The notes: generated from the sequence alone by a model not told the origin. Shown: positions 1 through 14,351, counted from the stretch's first letter. The stretch is 64,000 bases of DNA from Sympetrum striolatum (GCA_947579665.1 OX388349.1:75830841-75894840), one strand, 5' to 3'. Program-made: numbers and translations.

Positions 1-490
1 ACCTTGGGGAGAGAGTACAACCAGGAAAGAATAAGTACATAATGCATAGTAATTAAGATTTTACATAGTATAATTTGCTGTAAATAGTCCTTTTGTTTGC
101 CATTGTTCCAAATATTAATTAATTTGCTCATATTTCTTACAGTCTCTCCTTCGCTCTTATTTTGTTCACCTCTCGTCCAACGAACGGGACTGGGACTAAG
201 CCATGACGAAGAGACTGATGACGACCTTGGGGAGAGAGTACAACCAAGAAAGAATAAGTACAAAATGCATAGTAATTTAGATTTTACATAGTTTAATTTG
301 CTGTAAATAGTCCTTTTGTTTGCCATTGTTCCAAATATTAATTAATTTGCTCTTATTTCTTACAGTCTCTCCTTCGCTCTTATTTTGTTCACCTCTCGTC
401 CAACGAACGGGACTGGGACTAAGCCATGACGAAGAGACTGATGACGACCTTGGGGAGAGAGTACAACCAAGAAAGAATAAGTACAAAATG
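1..490. repeat. Array segment, head of window (about 2.2 units)
   Basis: The window opens mid-unit at accttggggag. The first full units carry the ttattttgttcacc and gtccaacgaac variants and the aagccatgacg variant, a subfamily seen again at 3437, 7000, 28614, 38634 and 39749. No other feature is visible. Confidence 0.9.
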
Positions 491-3110
491 CATAGTAATT
501 ACGATTTTACATAGTATAATTTGCTGTAAATAGTCCTTTTGTTTGCCATTGTTCCAAATATTAATTAATTTGCTCATATTTCTTACAGTCTCTCCTTCGC
601 TCTTATTTAGTTCACCTCTCGTCCTACGAACGCGACTGGGACTAAACCATGACGAAGGGACTGATGACGACCTTGGGGAGAGAGTACAACCAGGAAAGAA
701 TAAGTACATAATGCATAGTAATTAAGATTTTACATAGTATAATTTGCTGTAAATAGTCCTTTTGTTTGCCATTGTTCCAAATATTAATTAATTTGCTCAT
801 ATTTCTTACAGTCTCTCCTTCGCTCTTATTTAGTTCACCTCTCGTCCTACGAACGGGACTGGGACTAAACCATGACGAAGGGACTGATGACGACCTTGGG
901 GAGAGAGTACAACCAGGATGGAATAAGTACAAAATGCATAGTAATTAAGATTTTACATAGTTTAATTTGCTGTAAATAGTCCTTTGGTTTGCCATTGTTC
1001 CAAATATTAATTAATTTTCTCTTATTTCTTACAGTCTCTCCTTCGCTCTAATTTAGTTCACCTCTCGTCCAACGAACGGGACTGGGACTAAACCATGACG
1101 AAGAGACTGATGACGACCTTGGGGAGAGAGTACAACCAGGAAAGAATAAGTACATAATGCATAGTAATTAAGATTTTACATAGTTTATATTGCTGTAAAT
1201 AGTCCTTTTGTTTGCCATTGTTCCAAATATAAATTAATTTGCTCTTATTTTATACAGTCTCTCCTTCGCTCTTATTTAGTTCACCTCTCGTTGAACGAAC
1301 GGGACTGGGACCAAACCATGACGAAGAGACTGATGACGACATAGGGGAGAGAGTACAACCAGGAAAGAATAAGTACAAAATACATAGTAATTAAGATTTT
1401 ACATAGTTTAATTTGCTATAAATAGTCCTTTTGTTTGCCATTGTTCCAAATATTAATTAATTTGCTCTTATTTTTACAGTCTCTCCTTCGATCTTACTTA
1501 GTTCACCTATCGTCGAACGAACGGGACTGGGAGCTAACCATGACGAAGAGACTGATGACGACATTGGGGAGAGACTACAACCAGGAAAGAATAAGTACAA
1601 AATGCATAGTAATTAAGATTTTACATAGTTTAATTTGCTGTAAATAGTCCTTTTGTTTGCCATTGTTCCAAATATTAATTCATTTGCTCCTATTTCTTAA
1701 AGTCTCTCCTTCGCTCTTATTTAGTTCACCTCCCGTCGAATGAACAAGACTGGGAGCAAGCCATGACGAAGAGACTGATGACGACATTGGGGAGAGAGTA
1801 CAACTAGGAAAGAATAAGTACAAAATGCATAGTAATTAAGATTTGACATAGTTTAATTTGCTGTAAATAGTCCTTTTGTTTGCCATTGTTCCAAATATTA
1901 ATTCATTTGCTCTTATTTCTTACAGTCTCTCCTTCGCTCTTACTTAGTTCACCTCTCGTCGAACGAACGGGACTGGGACCAAACCATGACCGAGAGACTG
2001 ATGACGACATTGCGGAGAGAGTACAACCAGGAAAGAATAAGTACAAAATGCATAGTAATTATTATTTTACATAGTTAAATTTGCTGTAAATAGTCCTTTT
2101 GTTTGTCATTGTTCCAAATATTAATTAAATTGCTCTTATTTCTTACAGTCTCTCCTTCGCTCTTATGTAGTTCACCTCTCGTCGAACGAACGGGACTGGG
2201 ACCAAACCATGACGAAGAGACTGATGACGACATTGGGGACAGAGTACAACCAGGAAAGAATAAGTACAAAATGCATAGTAATTAAGATTTTACATAGTTT
2301 AATTTGCTATAAATAGTCCTTTTGTTTGTCATTGTTCCAAATATTAATTCATTTGCTCTTATTTCTTACAGTCTCTCCTTCGCTCTTATTTAGTTCACCT
2401 CTCATCGAAAGATCATGACTTGGACCAAACCGTGACGAAGAGACTGATCACGACCTTGGGGAGAGAGTACAACCAGTAAAGAATAAGTACAAAATGCATA
2501 GTAATTAAGATTTTACATAGTTTAATTTGCTGTAAATAGTCCTTTTGTTTAACATTGTTCCAAAAATAATTCATTTGCTCTTATTTCCTATAGTCTCACC
2601 TTCGCTCTTATTTAGTTCACCTCTCGTCTAACGAACGGGACTGGGACCAAACCATGACGAAGAGACTGATGATGACCTTGGGGAGAGAGTACAACCAGGA
2701 AAGAATAAGTAAAAATGCATAGTAATTAAGATTTTACATAGTTTAATTTGCTGTAAATAGTCCTTTTGTTTGCCATTGTTCCAAATATTAATTCATTTGC
2801 TCTTATATCTTACAATCTCTCCTTCGCTCCTATATAGTTCACCTCTCCTCTATTGAACGGGACTGGGACCACACCATGACGAAGAGACTGATGACGACCT
2901 TGCGGAGAGAGTACAACCAGGAAAGAATAAGTACAAAATCATAGTAATTAAGATTTTCCATAGTTTAGTTTGTTTAAATTGTCCTTTTGTTTGCCATTGT
3001 TCCATATATTAATGCATTTGCTCTTATTTCTTACTGTCTCTCCTTCGCTCTTATTTAGTGCACCTCTCGTCGAACGAACGGGACTGGGACCAAACCATGA
3101 CGAAGAGACT
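490..3110. repeat. Higher-order repeat block, copy 1 (about 11.8 units)
   Basis: This block matches 3830-6450 at a fixed offset of 3340 bp. The same ordered series of variant units appears in both: two gtcctacgaac units, a ctctaatttag unit, a tttacag unit with gatcttacttag, a cgagagactg unit, a gatcatgactt unit, a gtttaacattg unit and a ctcctatatag unit. The copies differ at only a handful of positions, for example tttatacag near 1250 against tttcatacag near 4590. This implies a recent block duplication or homogenisation. Confidence 0.9.
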
Positions 3111-3830
3111 GATGACGACCTTGGGGAGAGAGTACAACCAGGAAAGAATAAGTACAAAATGCATAGTAATTAAGATTTTACATAGTTTAATTTGCTGTAA
3201 ATAGTCCCTTTGTTGGCCATTGTTCCAAATATTAATTAATTTGCTCTTATTTCTTACAGTCTCTCCTTCGCTCTTATTTAGTTCACCTCTCGTCGAATGA
3301 ACGGGACTGGGACTAAATCATGACGAAGAGACTGATGACGACCTTGGGGAGAGAGTACAACCAAGAAAGAATAAGTACAAAATGCATAGTAATTTAGATT
3401 TTACATAGTTTAATTTGCTGTAAATAGTCCTTTTGTTTGCCATTGTTCCAAATATTAATTAATTTGCTATTATTTCTTACAGTCTCTCCTTCGCTCTTAT
3501 TTTGTTCACCTCTCGTCCAACGAACGGGACTGGGACTAAGCCATGACGAAGAGACTGATGACGACCTTGGGGAGAGAGTACAACCAGGAATGAATAAGTA
3601 CAAAATGCATAGTAATTAAGATTTTACATAGTTTAATTTGCTGTAAATAGTCCTTTTGTTTGCCATTGTTCCAAATATTAATTAATTTGCTCTTATTTCT
3701 TACAGTCTCTTCTTCGCTCTTATTTAGTTCACCTCTCGCCGAAAGAACGGGACTGGGACTAAATCATGATGAAGAGACTGATGACGACCTTGGGGAGAGA
3801 GTACAACCAGGAAAGAATAAGTACAAAATG
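3110..3830. repeat. Array segment between two higher-order blocks
   Basis: About three ordinary units. The unit near 3205 carries ccctttgttggcc. The next carries ttattttgttcacc with ggaatgaataag. The third carries cttcttcgctc with gccgaaagaac. The last two recur in order at 7000-7417 and 28614-29031. Nothing outside the repeat is visible. Confidence 0.85.
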
Positions 3831-6450
3831 CATAGTAATTACGATTTTACATAGTATAATTTGCTGTAAATAGTCCTTTTGTTTGCCATTGTTCCAAATA
3901 TTAATTAATTTGCTCATATTTCTTACAGTCTCTCCTTCGCTCTTATTTAGTTCACCTCTCGTCCTACGAACGCGACTGGGACTAAACCATGACGAAGGGA
4001 CTGATGACGACCTTGGGGAGAGAGTACAACCAGGAAAGAATAAGTACATAATGCATAGTAATTAAGATTTTACATAGTATAATTTGCTGTAAATAGTCCT
4101 TTTGTTTGCCATTGTTCCAAATATTAATTAATTTGCTCATATTTCTTACAGTCTCTCCTTCGCTCTTATTTAGTTCACCTCTCGTCCTACGAACGGGACT
4201 GGGACTAAACCATGACGAAGGGACTGATGACGACCTTGGGGAGAGAGTACAACCAGGATGGAATAAGTACAAAATGCATAGTAATTAAGATTTTACATAG
4301 TTTAATTTGCTGTAAATAGTCCTTTGGTTTGCCATTGTTCCAAATATTAATTAATTTTCTCTTATTTCTTACAGTCTCTCCTTCGCTCTAATTTAGTTCA
4401 CCTCTCGTCCAACGAACGGGACTGGGACTAAACCATGACGAAGAGACTGATGACGACCTTGGGGAGAGAGTACAACCAGGAAAGAATAAGTACATAATGC
4501 ATAGTAATTAAGATTTTACATAGTTTATATTGCTGTAAATAGTCCTTTTGTTTGCCATTGTTCCAAATATAAATTAATTTGCTCTTATTTCATACAGTCT
4601 CTCCTTCGCTCTTATTTAGTTCACCTCTCGTTGAACGAACGGGACTGGGACCAAACCATGACGAAGAGACTGATGACGACATAGGGGAGAGAGTACAACC
4701 AGGAAAGAATAAGTACAAAATACATAGTAATTAAGATTTTACATAGTTTAATTTGCTATAAATAGTCCTTTTGTTTGCCATTGTTCCAAATATTAATTAA
4801 TTTGCTCTTATTTTTACAGTCTCTCCTTCGATCTTACTTAGTTCACCTATCGTCGAACGAACGGGACTGGGAGCTAACCATGACGAAGAGACTGATGACG
4901 ACATTGGGGAGAGACTACAACCAGGAAAGAATAAGTACAAAATGCATAGTAATTAAGATTTTACATAGTTTAATTTGCTGTAAATAGTCCTTTTGTTTGC
5001 CATTGTTCCAAATATTAATTCATTTGCTCCTATTTCTTAAAGTCTCTCCTTCGCTCTTATTTAGTTCACCTCCCGTCGAATGAACAAGACTGGGAGCAAG
5101 CCATGACGAAGAGACTGATGACGACATTGGGGAGAGAGTACAACTAGGAAAGAATAAGTACAAAATGCATAGTAATTAAGATTTGAGATAGTTTAATTTG
5201 CTGTAAATAGTCCTTTTGTTTGCCATTGTTCCAAATATTAATTCATTTGCTCTTATTTCTTACAGTCTCTCCTTCGCTCTTACTTAGTTCACCTCTCGTC
5301 GAACGAACGGGACTGGGACCAAACCATGACCGAGAGACTGATGACGACATTGCGGAGAGAGTACAACCAGGAAAGAATAAGTACAAAATGCATAGTAATT
5401 ATTATTTTACATAGTTAAATTTGCTGTAAATAGTCCTTTTGTTTGTCATTGTTCCAAATATTAATTAAATTGCTCTTATTTCTTACAGTCTCTCCTTCGC
5501 TCTTATGTAGTTCACCTCTCGTCGAACGAACGGGACTGGGACCAAACCATGACGAAGAGACTGATGACGACATTGGGGACAGAGTACAACCAGGAAAGAA
5601 TAAGTACAAAATGCATAGTAATTAAGATTTTACATAGTTTAATTTGCTATAAATAGTCCTTTTGTTTGTCATTGTTCCAAATATTAATTCATTTGCTCTT
5701 ATTTCTTACAGTCTCTCCTTCGCTCTTATTTAGTTCACCTCTCGTCGAAAGATCATGACTTGGACCAAACCGTGACGAAGAGACTGATCACGACCTTGGG
5801 GAGAGAGTACAACCAGTAAAGAATAAGTACAAAATGCATAGTAATTAAGATTTTACATAGTTTAATTTGCTGTAAATAGTCCTTTTGTTTAACATTGTTC
5901 CAAAAATAATTCATTTGCTCTTATTTCCTATAGTCTCACCTTCGCTCTTATTTAGTTCACCTCTCGTCTAACGAACGGGACTGGGACCAAACCATGACGA
6001 AGAGACTGATGATGACCTTGGGGAGAGAGTACAACCAGGAAAGAATAAGTAAAAATGCATAGTAATTAAGATTTTACATAGTTTAATTTGCTGTAAATAG
6101 TCCTTTTGTTTGCCATTGTTCCAAATATTAATTCATTTGCTCTTATATCTTACAGTCTCTCCTTCGCTCCTATATAGTTCACCTCTCCTCTATTGAACGG
6201 GACTGGGACCACACCATGACGAAGAGACTGATGACGACCTTGCGGAGAGAGTACAACCAGGAAAGAATAAGTACAAAATCATAGTAATTAAGATTTTCCA
6301 TAGTTTAGTTTGTTTAAATTGTCCTTTTGTTTGCCATTGTTCCATATATTAATGCATTTGCTCTTATTTCTTACTGTCTCTCCTTCGCTCTTATTTAGTG
6401 CACCTCTCGTCGAACGAACGGGACTGGGACCAAACCATGACGAAGATACT
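3830..6450. repeat. Higher-order repeat block, copy 2 (about 11.8 units)
   Basis: Second copy of 490-3110, shifted by 3340 bp, with the same ordered variant units. Its first part is also copied at 6950 onward (offset 3563) and at 28570 onward (offset 25177). It contains stop-bearing exon-like units, such as ctctaatttag near 4385 and the gatcatgac unit near 5750. Confidence 0.9.
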
Positions 6451-6950
6451 GATGACGACCTTGGGGAGTGAGTACAAACAGGAAAGAATAAGTACAAAAA
6501 GCATAGTAATTAAGATTTTCCATAGTTTAATTTGCTGTAAATAGTCCTTTTGTTTTCCCTTGTTCCAAATATTAATTCATTTGCTCTTATTTCTTACAGT
6601 CTCTCCTTCCCTCTGAATTAGTTCACCTCTCGTCGAACGAACGGGACTGGGACCAAACCATGACGAAGAGACTGATGACGACATTGGGGAGAGAGTACAA
6701 CCAGGAAAGAATAAGTACAAAATGCCTAGTAATTAAGATTTTACATAGTTTAATTTGCTATAAGTAGTCCTTTTGTTTGCTATTGTTGCAAATATTAATT
6801 AAAATGCTCTTATTTCTTACAGTTTCTCCTTCGCTCTTATTTAGTTCACCTCTCGTCGAACGAACAGGACTGGGACCAAACCATGACGAAGAGACTGATG
6901 ACGACATTGGGGAGAGAGTACAACCAGGAAAGAATAAGTACAAAATGCAT
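6450..6950. repeat. Array segment with unusual units
   Basis: One unit here reads ccttccctctgaattag near 6605, which puts a TGA in the otherwise open phase-1 frame. The unit at 6777 has ttgctattgttgc in its AT-rich half, a variant shared with 11008, 13460 and 21928. The exon-like end near 6474 reads ggagtgagtacaaac, a subfamily marker found again near 10700, 31640, 35875, 41888 and 44998. Confidence 0.85.
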
Positions 6951-9625
6951 AGTATTTAAGATTTTTCATAGTTTTATTTGCTGTAAATAGTCCTTTTGTT
7001 TGCCATTGTTCCAAATATTAATTAATTTGCTCTTATTTCTTACAGTCTCTCCTTCGCTCTTATTTTGTTCACCTCTCGTCCAACGAACGGAACTGGGACT
7101 AAGCCATGACGAAGAGACTGATGACGACCTTGGGGAGAGAGTACAACCAGGAATGAATAAGTACAAAATGCATAGTAATTAAGATTTTACATAGTTTAAT
7201 TTGCTGTAAATAGTCCTTTTGTTTGCCATTGTTCCAAATATTAATTAATTTGCTCTTATTTCTTACAGTCTCTTCTTCGCTCTTATTTAGTTCACCTCTC
7301 GCCGAAAGAACGGGACTGGGACTAAATCATGATGAAGAGACTGATGACTACCTTGGGGAGAGAGTACAACCAGGAAAGAATAAGTACAAAATGCATAGTA
7401 ATTACGATTTTACATAGTATAATTTGCTGTAAATAGTCCTTTTGTTTGCCATTGTTCCAAATATTAATTAATTTGCTCATATTTCTTACAGTCTCTCCTT
7501 CGCTCTTATTTAGTTCACCTCTCGTCCTACGAACGGGACTGGGACTAAACCATGACGAAGGGACTGATGACGACCTTGGGGAGAGAGTACAACCAGGAAA
7601 GAATAAGTACATAATGCATAGTAATTAAGATTTTACATAGTATAATTTGCTGTAAATAGTCCTTTTGTTTGCCATTGTTCCAAATATTAATTAATTTGCT
7701 CATATTTCTTACAGTCTCTCCTTCGCTCTTATTTAGTTCACCTCTCGTCCTACGAACGGGACTGGGACTAAACCATGACGAAGGGACTGATGACGACCTT
7801 GGGGAGAGAGTACAACCAGGATGGAATAAGAACAAAATGCATAGTAATTAAGATTTTACATCGTTTAATTTGCTGTAAATAGTCCTTTTGTTTGCCATTG
7901 TTCCAAATATTAATTAATTTTCTCTTATTTCTTACAGTCTCTCCTTCGCTCTAATTTAGTTCACCTCTCGTCCAACGAACGGGACTGGGACTAAACTATG
8001 ACGAAGAGACTGATGACGACCTTGGGGAGAGAGTACAACCAGGAAAGAATAAGTACATAATGCATAGTAATTAAGATTTTACATAGTTTATATTGCTGTA
8101 AATAGTCCTTTTGTTTGCTATTGTTCCAAATATAAATTAATTTGCTCTTATTTCTTACAGTCTCTCCGTCGCTCTTATTTAGTTCACCTCTCGTCGAACG
8201 AACGGGACTGGGACCAAACCATGACGAAGAGACTGATGACGACATTGGGGAAAGAGTACAACCAGGAAAGAATAAGTACAAAATACATAGTAATTAAGAT
8301 TTTACATAGTTTAATTTGCTATAAATAGTCCTTTTGTTTGCCATTGTTCCAAATATTAATTAATTTGCTCTTATTTTTACAGTCTCTCCTTCGATCTTAC
8401 TTAGTTCACCTCTCGTCGAACGAACGGGACTGGGAGCTAACCATGACGAAGAGACTGATGACGACATTGGGGAGAGAGTACAACCAGGAAAGAATAAGTT
8501 CAAAATGCATAGTAATTAAGATTTTACATAGTTTAATTTGCTGTAAATATTCCTTTTGTTTTCCATTGTTCCAAATATTAATTCATTTGCTCCTATTTCT
8601 TACAGTCTCTCCTTCGCTCTTATTTAGTTCAACTCCCGTCGAACGAACAAGACTGGGACCAAACCATGACGAAGAGACTGATGACGACATTGGGGAGAGA
8701 GTACAACCAGGAAAGAATAAGTACAAAATGCATAGTAATTAAGATTTTACATAGTTTAATTTGCTGTAAATAGTCTTATTGTTTGCCATTGTTCCAAATA
8801 TTAATTCATTTGCTCTTATTTCTTACAGTCTCTCCTTCGCTCTTATTTAGTTCACCTCTCGTCGAACGAACGGGACTGGGACCAAACCATGACCAAGAGA
8901 CTGATGACGACATTGCGGAGAGAGTACAACCAGGAAAGAATATGTACAAAATGCATAGTAATTATTATTTTACATAGTTTAATTTGCTGTAAATAGTCCT
9001 TTTGTTTGTCATTGTTCCAAATAATAATTAAATTGCTCTTATTTCTTACAGTCTCTCCTATGCTCTTATGTAGTTCACCTCTCGTCGAACGAACGGGACT
9101 GGGACCAAACCATGACGAAGAGGCTGATGACGACATTGGGGACAGAGTACAACCAGGAAAGAATAAGTACAAAATGCATAGTAATTAAGATTTTACATAG
9201 TTTAATTTGCTGTAAATAGTCCTTTTGTTTGCCATTGTTCCAAATATTAATTCATTTGCTCTTATATCTTACAGTCTCTCCTTCGCTCCTATATAGTTCA
9301 CCTCTCCTCTAACGAACGGGACTGGGACCACACCATGAGGAAGAGACTGATGACGACCTTGCGGAGAGAGTACAACCAAGAAAGAATAAGTACAAAATCA
9401 TAGTAATTAAGATTTTCCATAGTTTAGTTTGTTTAAATTGTCCTTTTGTTTGCCATTGTTCCATATATTAATTAATTTGCTCTTATTTCTTACAGTTTCT
9501 CCTTCGCTCTTATTTAGTTCACCTCTCGTCGAACGAACGGGACTGGGACCAAACCATGACGAAGAGACTGATGACGACATTGGGGAGAGAGTACAACCAA
9601 GAAAGATAAGTACAAAATGCATAGT
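6950..9625. repeat. Higher-order repeat block, copy 3, with a two-unit deletion
   Basis: This block follows 3380-6450 at an offset of 3563 bp until about 9200. The offset then drops to 3119 bp, so two units (the gatcatgac unit and the gtttaacattg unit) are missing relative to copy 2. An in-register loss of whole units is what unequal crossover would produce. The copy ends near a unit with a 1-bp deletion in accaagaaagataag at about 9600. The 134-codon stretch at 8338-8742 is a TTG-started read-through of two units and is not a gene. Confidence 0.87.
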
Positions 9626-12090
9626 AATTAAGATTTTACATAGTTTAATTTGCTGTAAATAGTCCCTTTGTTGGCCATTGTTCCAAATATGAATTAATTT
9701 GCTCTTATTTCTTACAGTCTCTCCTTCACTCTTATTTAGTTCACCTCTCGTCGAATGAACGGGACTGGGACTAAATCATGACGAAGAGATTGATGACGAC
9801 CTTGGGGAGAGAGTACAACCAAGAAAGAATAAGTACAAAATGCATAGTAATTTGATTTTACATAGTTTAATTTGCTGTAAATAGTCCTTTTGTTTGCCAT
9901 TGTTCCAAATATTAATTCATTTGCTCTTATTTCTTACAGTCTCTCCTTCGCTCTTATTTAGTTCACCTCTCGTCGAACGAACGGGACTGGGACCAAACCA
10001 TGACGAAGAGACTGATGACGACATTGGGGAGAGAGTACAACCAGGAAAGAATAAGTACAAAATGCATAGTAATTATTATTTTACATAGTTTAATTTGCTG
10101 TAAATAGTCCTTTTGTTTGTCATTGTTCCAAATATTATTTAAATTGCTCTTATTTCTTACAGTCTCTCCTTCGCTCTTATGTAGTTCACCTCTCGTCGAA
10201 CGAACGGGACTGGGACCAAACCATGACGAAGAGACTGATGACGACATTGGGGAGAGAGTACAACCAGGAAAGAATAAGTACAAAATGCATAGTAATTAAG
10301 ATTTTACATAGTTTAATTTGCTATAAATAGTCCTTTTGTTTGCCATTGTTCCAAATATTAATTCATTTGCTCTTATTTCTTACAGTCTCTCCTTCGCTCT
10401 TATTTAGTTCACCTCTCGTCGAAAGATCGGGACTTGGACCAAACCGTGACGAAGAGACTGATGACGACCTTGGGGAGAGAGTACAACCAGGAAAGAATAA
10501 GTACAAAATGCATAGTAATTAAGATTTTACATAGTTTAATTTGTTGTAAATAGTCCTTTTGTTTAACATTGTTCTAAAAATAATTCATTTACTCTTATTT
10601 CCTATAGTCTCACCTTCGCTCTTATTTAGTTCACCTCTCGTCGAACGAACGGGACTGGGACCAAACCATGACGAAGATACTGATGACAACCTTGGGGAGT
10701 GAGTACAAACAGGAAAGAATAAGTACAAAATGCATAGTAATTAAGATTTTCCATAGTTTAATTTGCTGTAAATAGTCCTTTTGTTTTCCATTGTTCCAAA
10801 TATTAATTCATTTGCTCTTATTTCTTACAGTCTCTCCTTCACTCTTATTTAGTTCACCTCTCGTCGAACGAACGGGACTGGGACCAAACCATGACGAAGA
10901 GACTGATGACGACCTTGGGGAGAGAGTACAACCAGGAAAGAATAAGTACAAAATGCCTAGTAATTAAGATTTTACATAGTTTAATTTGCTATAAGTAGTC
11001 CTTTTGTTTGCTATTGTTGCAAATATTAATTAATTTGCTCTTATTTCTTACAGTCTCTCCTTCGCTCTTATTTAGTTCACCTCTCGTCGAACGAACGGGA
11101 CTGGGACCAAACCATGACGAAGAGACTGATGACGACATTGGGGAGAGACTACAACCAGGAAAGAATAAGTACAAAATGCATTGTAATTAAGATTTTACAT
11201 AGATTAATTTGCTATAAATAGTCCTTTTGTTTGCCAATGTTCCAAATATTAATTCATTTGCTCTTATTTCTTACAGTCTCTCCTTTGCTCTTATTTAGTT
11301 CACCTCTCGTCGAACGAACGGGACTGGGACCAAACCATGACCAAGAGACTGATGACGACATTGGGGAGAGAGTACAACCAGGAAAGAATAAGTACAAAAT
11401 GCATAGTAATTAAGATTTTACATAGTTTAAATTGCTGTATATAGTCCTTTTGTTTGTCATTGTTCCAAATATTAATTAATTTGCTCTTATTTCTTACAGT
11501 CTCTCCTTCCCTCTTATTTAGTTCACCTCTCGTCCAACGAACGGAACTGGGACCAAACCATGACGAAGAGACTGATGACGACCTTGGGGAGAGAGTACAA
11601 CCAGGAAGGAATAAGTACAACATGCATAGTAATTAAGATTTTACATAGTTTAATTTGCTGTAAATAGTCCTTTTGTTTGCCATTGTTCAAAATATTAATT
11701 AATTTGCTCTTATTTCTTACAGTCTCTCCTTCGCTCTTATTTAGTTCACCTCTCGTCGAACGAACGGGACTGGGACCAAACCATGACGAAGAGACTGATG
11801 ACGACCTTGGGGAGAGAGTACAACCAGGAAGGAATAAGTACAACATGCATAGTAATTAAGATTTTACATAGTTTAATTTGCTGTAAATAGTCCTTTTGTT
11901 TGCCATTGTTCAAAATATTAATTAATTTGCTCTTATTTCTTACAGTCTCTCCTTCGCTCTTATTTAGTTCACCTCTCGTCGAACGAACGGGACTGGGACC
12001 AAACCATGACCAAGAGACTGATGACGACCTTGGGGAGAGAGTACAACCAGGAAAGAATAAGTATAAAATGCATAGTAATTAAGATTTTAC
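9625..12090. repeat. Array segment, transition between two unit families
   Basis: About eleven units. Early ones resemble the family of the first 9.6 kb, with cgaacgaacgggactggg and gacattgggg. Later ones at 11677 and 11900 carry ccattgttcaaaatatt and ccaggaaggaataag, markers of the next region. The unit at 11008 (ttgctattgttgc) recurs at 13460 and 21928. I see no break in periodicity. Confidence 0.85.
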
Positions 12091-14330
12091 ATAGTTCAAT
12101 TTGCTGTAAATAGTCCTTTTGTTTGCCATTGTTCCAAATATTAATTCATTTGCTCTTATTTCTTACAGTCTCTCCTTCGCTCTTATTTAGTTCACCTCTC
12201 GTCGAACGAACGGGACTGGGACCATACCATGACGAAGAGACTGATGACGACCTTGGGGTGAGAGTACAACCAGGAAAGAATAAGTACAAATTGCATAGTA
12301 ATAAAGATTTTATGTAGTTTAGTTTGTTGTAAATAGTCTTTTTGTTTGCTATTGTTTAAAATAGTAATTCATTTGCTCCCATTTCTTACTGCCTCTCCTT
12401 CGCTCTTATTTAGTTCACCTCTCGTCGAACGAACGGGACTGGGACCAAACCATGACGTAGAGACTGATGACAATCTTTGGGATGGAGTACAACCAGGAAA
12501 GAATAAGTACAAAATGCATAGTAATTATTATTTTACATAGTTTAGTTTGTTTAAATTGTCCTTTTGTTTGCCATTGTTCCAAATATTAATTCATTTGCTC
12601 TTATTTCTTACAGTCTCTCCTTCGCTCTTATTTAGTTCACCTCTCGTCGAACGAACGGGACTGGGGCCAAACCATGACCAAGAGACTGATGACGACATTG
12701 CGGAGAGAGTACAACCAGGAAAGAATAAGTACAAAATGCATAGTAATTAAGATTTTACATAGTTTAAATTGCTGTATATAGTCCTTTTGTTTGTCATTGT
12801 TCCAAATATTAATTAATTTGCTCTTATTTCTTACAGTCTCTCCTTCGCTCTTATTTAGTTCACCTCTCGTCGAACGAACGGGACTGGGACCAAACCATGA
12901 CGAAGATACTGATGACGACCTTGGGGAGAGAGTACAACCAGGAAGGAATAAGTACAAAATGCATAGTAATTAAGATTTTACATAGTTTAATTTGCTGTAA
13001 ATAGTCCTTTTGTTTGCCATTGTTCAAAATATTAATTAATTTGCTCTTATTTCTTACAGTCTTTTCTTCGCTCTTATTTAGTTCACCTCTCGTCGAAAGA
13101 ACGGGACTGGGACTAAATCATGACGAAGAGACTGATGACGACCTTGGGGAGAGAGTACAACCAGGAAAGAATTAGTACAAAATGCATAGTAATTAAGATT
13201 TTACATAGTTTAATTTGCTGTAAATAGTCCTTTTGTTTTCCATTGTTCCAAATATTAATTCATTTGCTCTTATTTCTTACAGTCTCTCCTTCACTCTTAT
13301 TTAGTTCACCTCTCGTCGAACGAACGGGACTGGGACCAAACCATGACGAAGAGACTGATGTCGACCTTGGGGGGAGAGTACAACCAGGAAAGAATAAGTA
13401 CAAAATGCCTAGTAATTAAGATTTTACATAGTTTAATTTGCTATAAGTAGTCCTTTTGTTTGCTATTGTTGCAAATATTAATTAATTTGCTCTTATTTCT
13501 TACAGTCTCTCCTTCGCTCTTATTTAGTTCACCTCTCGTCGAACGAACGGGACTGGGACCAAACCATGACGAAGAGACTGATGACGACATTGGGGAGAGA
13601 CTACAACCAGGAAAGAATAAGTACAAAATGCATTGTAATTAAGATTTTACATAGTTTAATTTGCTATAAATAGTCCTTTTGTTTGCCAATATTCCAAATA
13701 TTAATTCATTTGCTCTTATTTCTTACAGTCTCTCCTATGCTCTTATTTAGTTCACCTCTCGTCGAACGAACGGGACTGGGACCAAATCATGACCAAGAGA
13801 CTGATGACGACATTGGGGAGAGAGTACAACCAGAAAGGAATAAGTACAACATGCATAGTAAATAAGATTTTACATAGTTTAATTTGCTGTAAATAGTCCT
13901 TTTGTTTGCCATTGTTCAAAATATTAATTAATTTGCTCTTATTTCTTACAGTCTCTCCTTTGCTCTTATTTAGTTCACCTCTCGTCGAACGAACGGGACT
14001 GGGACCAAACCATGACCAAGAGACTGATGACGACCTTGGGGAGAGAGTACAACCAGGAAAGAATAAGTACAAAATGCATAGTAATTAAGATTTTACATAG
14101 TTCAATTTGCTGTAAATAGTCCTATTGTTTGCCATTGTTCCAAATATTAATTAATTTGCTCTTATTTCTTACAGTCTCTCCTTCGCTCTTATTTAGTTCA
14201 CCTCTCGTCGAACTAACGGGACTGGGACTAAACCAAGAAGAAGAGACTGATGACGACCTTGGAAAGAGAGTACAACCAGGAAAGAATAAGTACAAAATGC
14301 ATAGTAATTAAGATTTTACATAGATTAATT
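12090..14330. repeat. Array segment with first A-B-C-D series and start of an 8468-bp-offset duplication
   Basis: An ordered series of four units begins at 12123. Unit A has ggaccataccatgacg and ttggggtgagag. Unit B has atgtagtttag, a cccatttcttactgcc acceptor and tttgggatggag. Unit C has tagtttgtttaaattg and catgaccaagag. Unit D has ccaggaaggaataag. From about 12900 the sequence matches 21368 onward at an offset of 8468 bp, through 14330 and on to about 15120. In unit B here, catgacgtagag puts a TAG in the phase-0 frame. Confidence 0.87.
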
Positions 14331-14351
14331 TGCTGTAAATAGTCCTTTTGT

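Noticed and set aside
97..291. 60- to 70-codon plus-strand open stretches beginning with apparent Met-Pro-Leu-Phe
   Set aside because: The first codon is TTG in ttgccattgttcc, and the leading hydrophobic part is the T-rich AT block. The resemblance to a signal peptide is a product of a T-rich sequence translated to Leu, Phe and Ile.
8338..8742. 134-codon plus-strand open stretch, the longest on that strand
   Set aside because: It starts at TTG, has no ATG at its head, and reads straight through two repeat units, including their AT-rich halves, because one TAG became TAT. It has no sign of being a gene apart from the repeat.
9963..10283. Recurrent 96- to 106-codon minus-strand open stretches across much of the array
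   Set aside because: They start at TTG, overlap one another by design of the 223-bp period, and cover both the exon-like and AT-rich halves. Their number reflects copy number and not independent genes.
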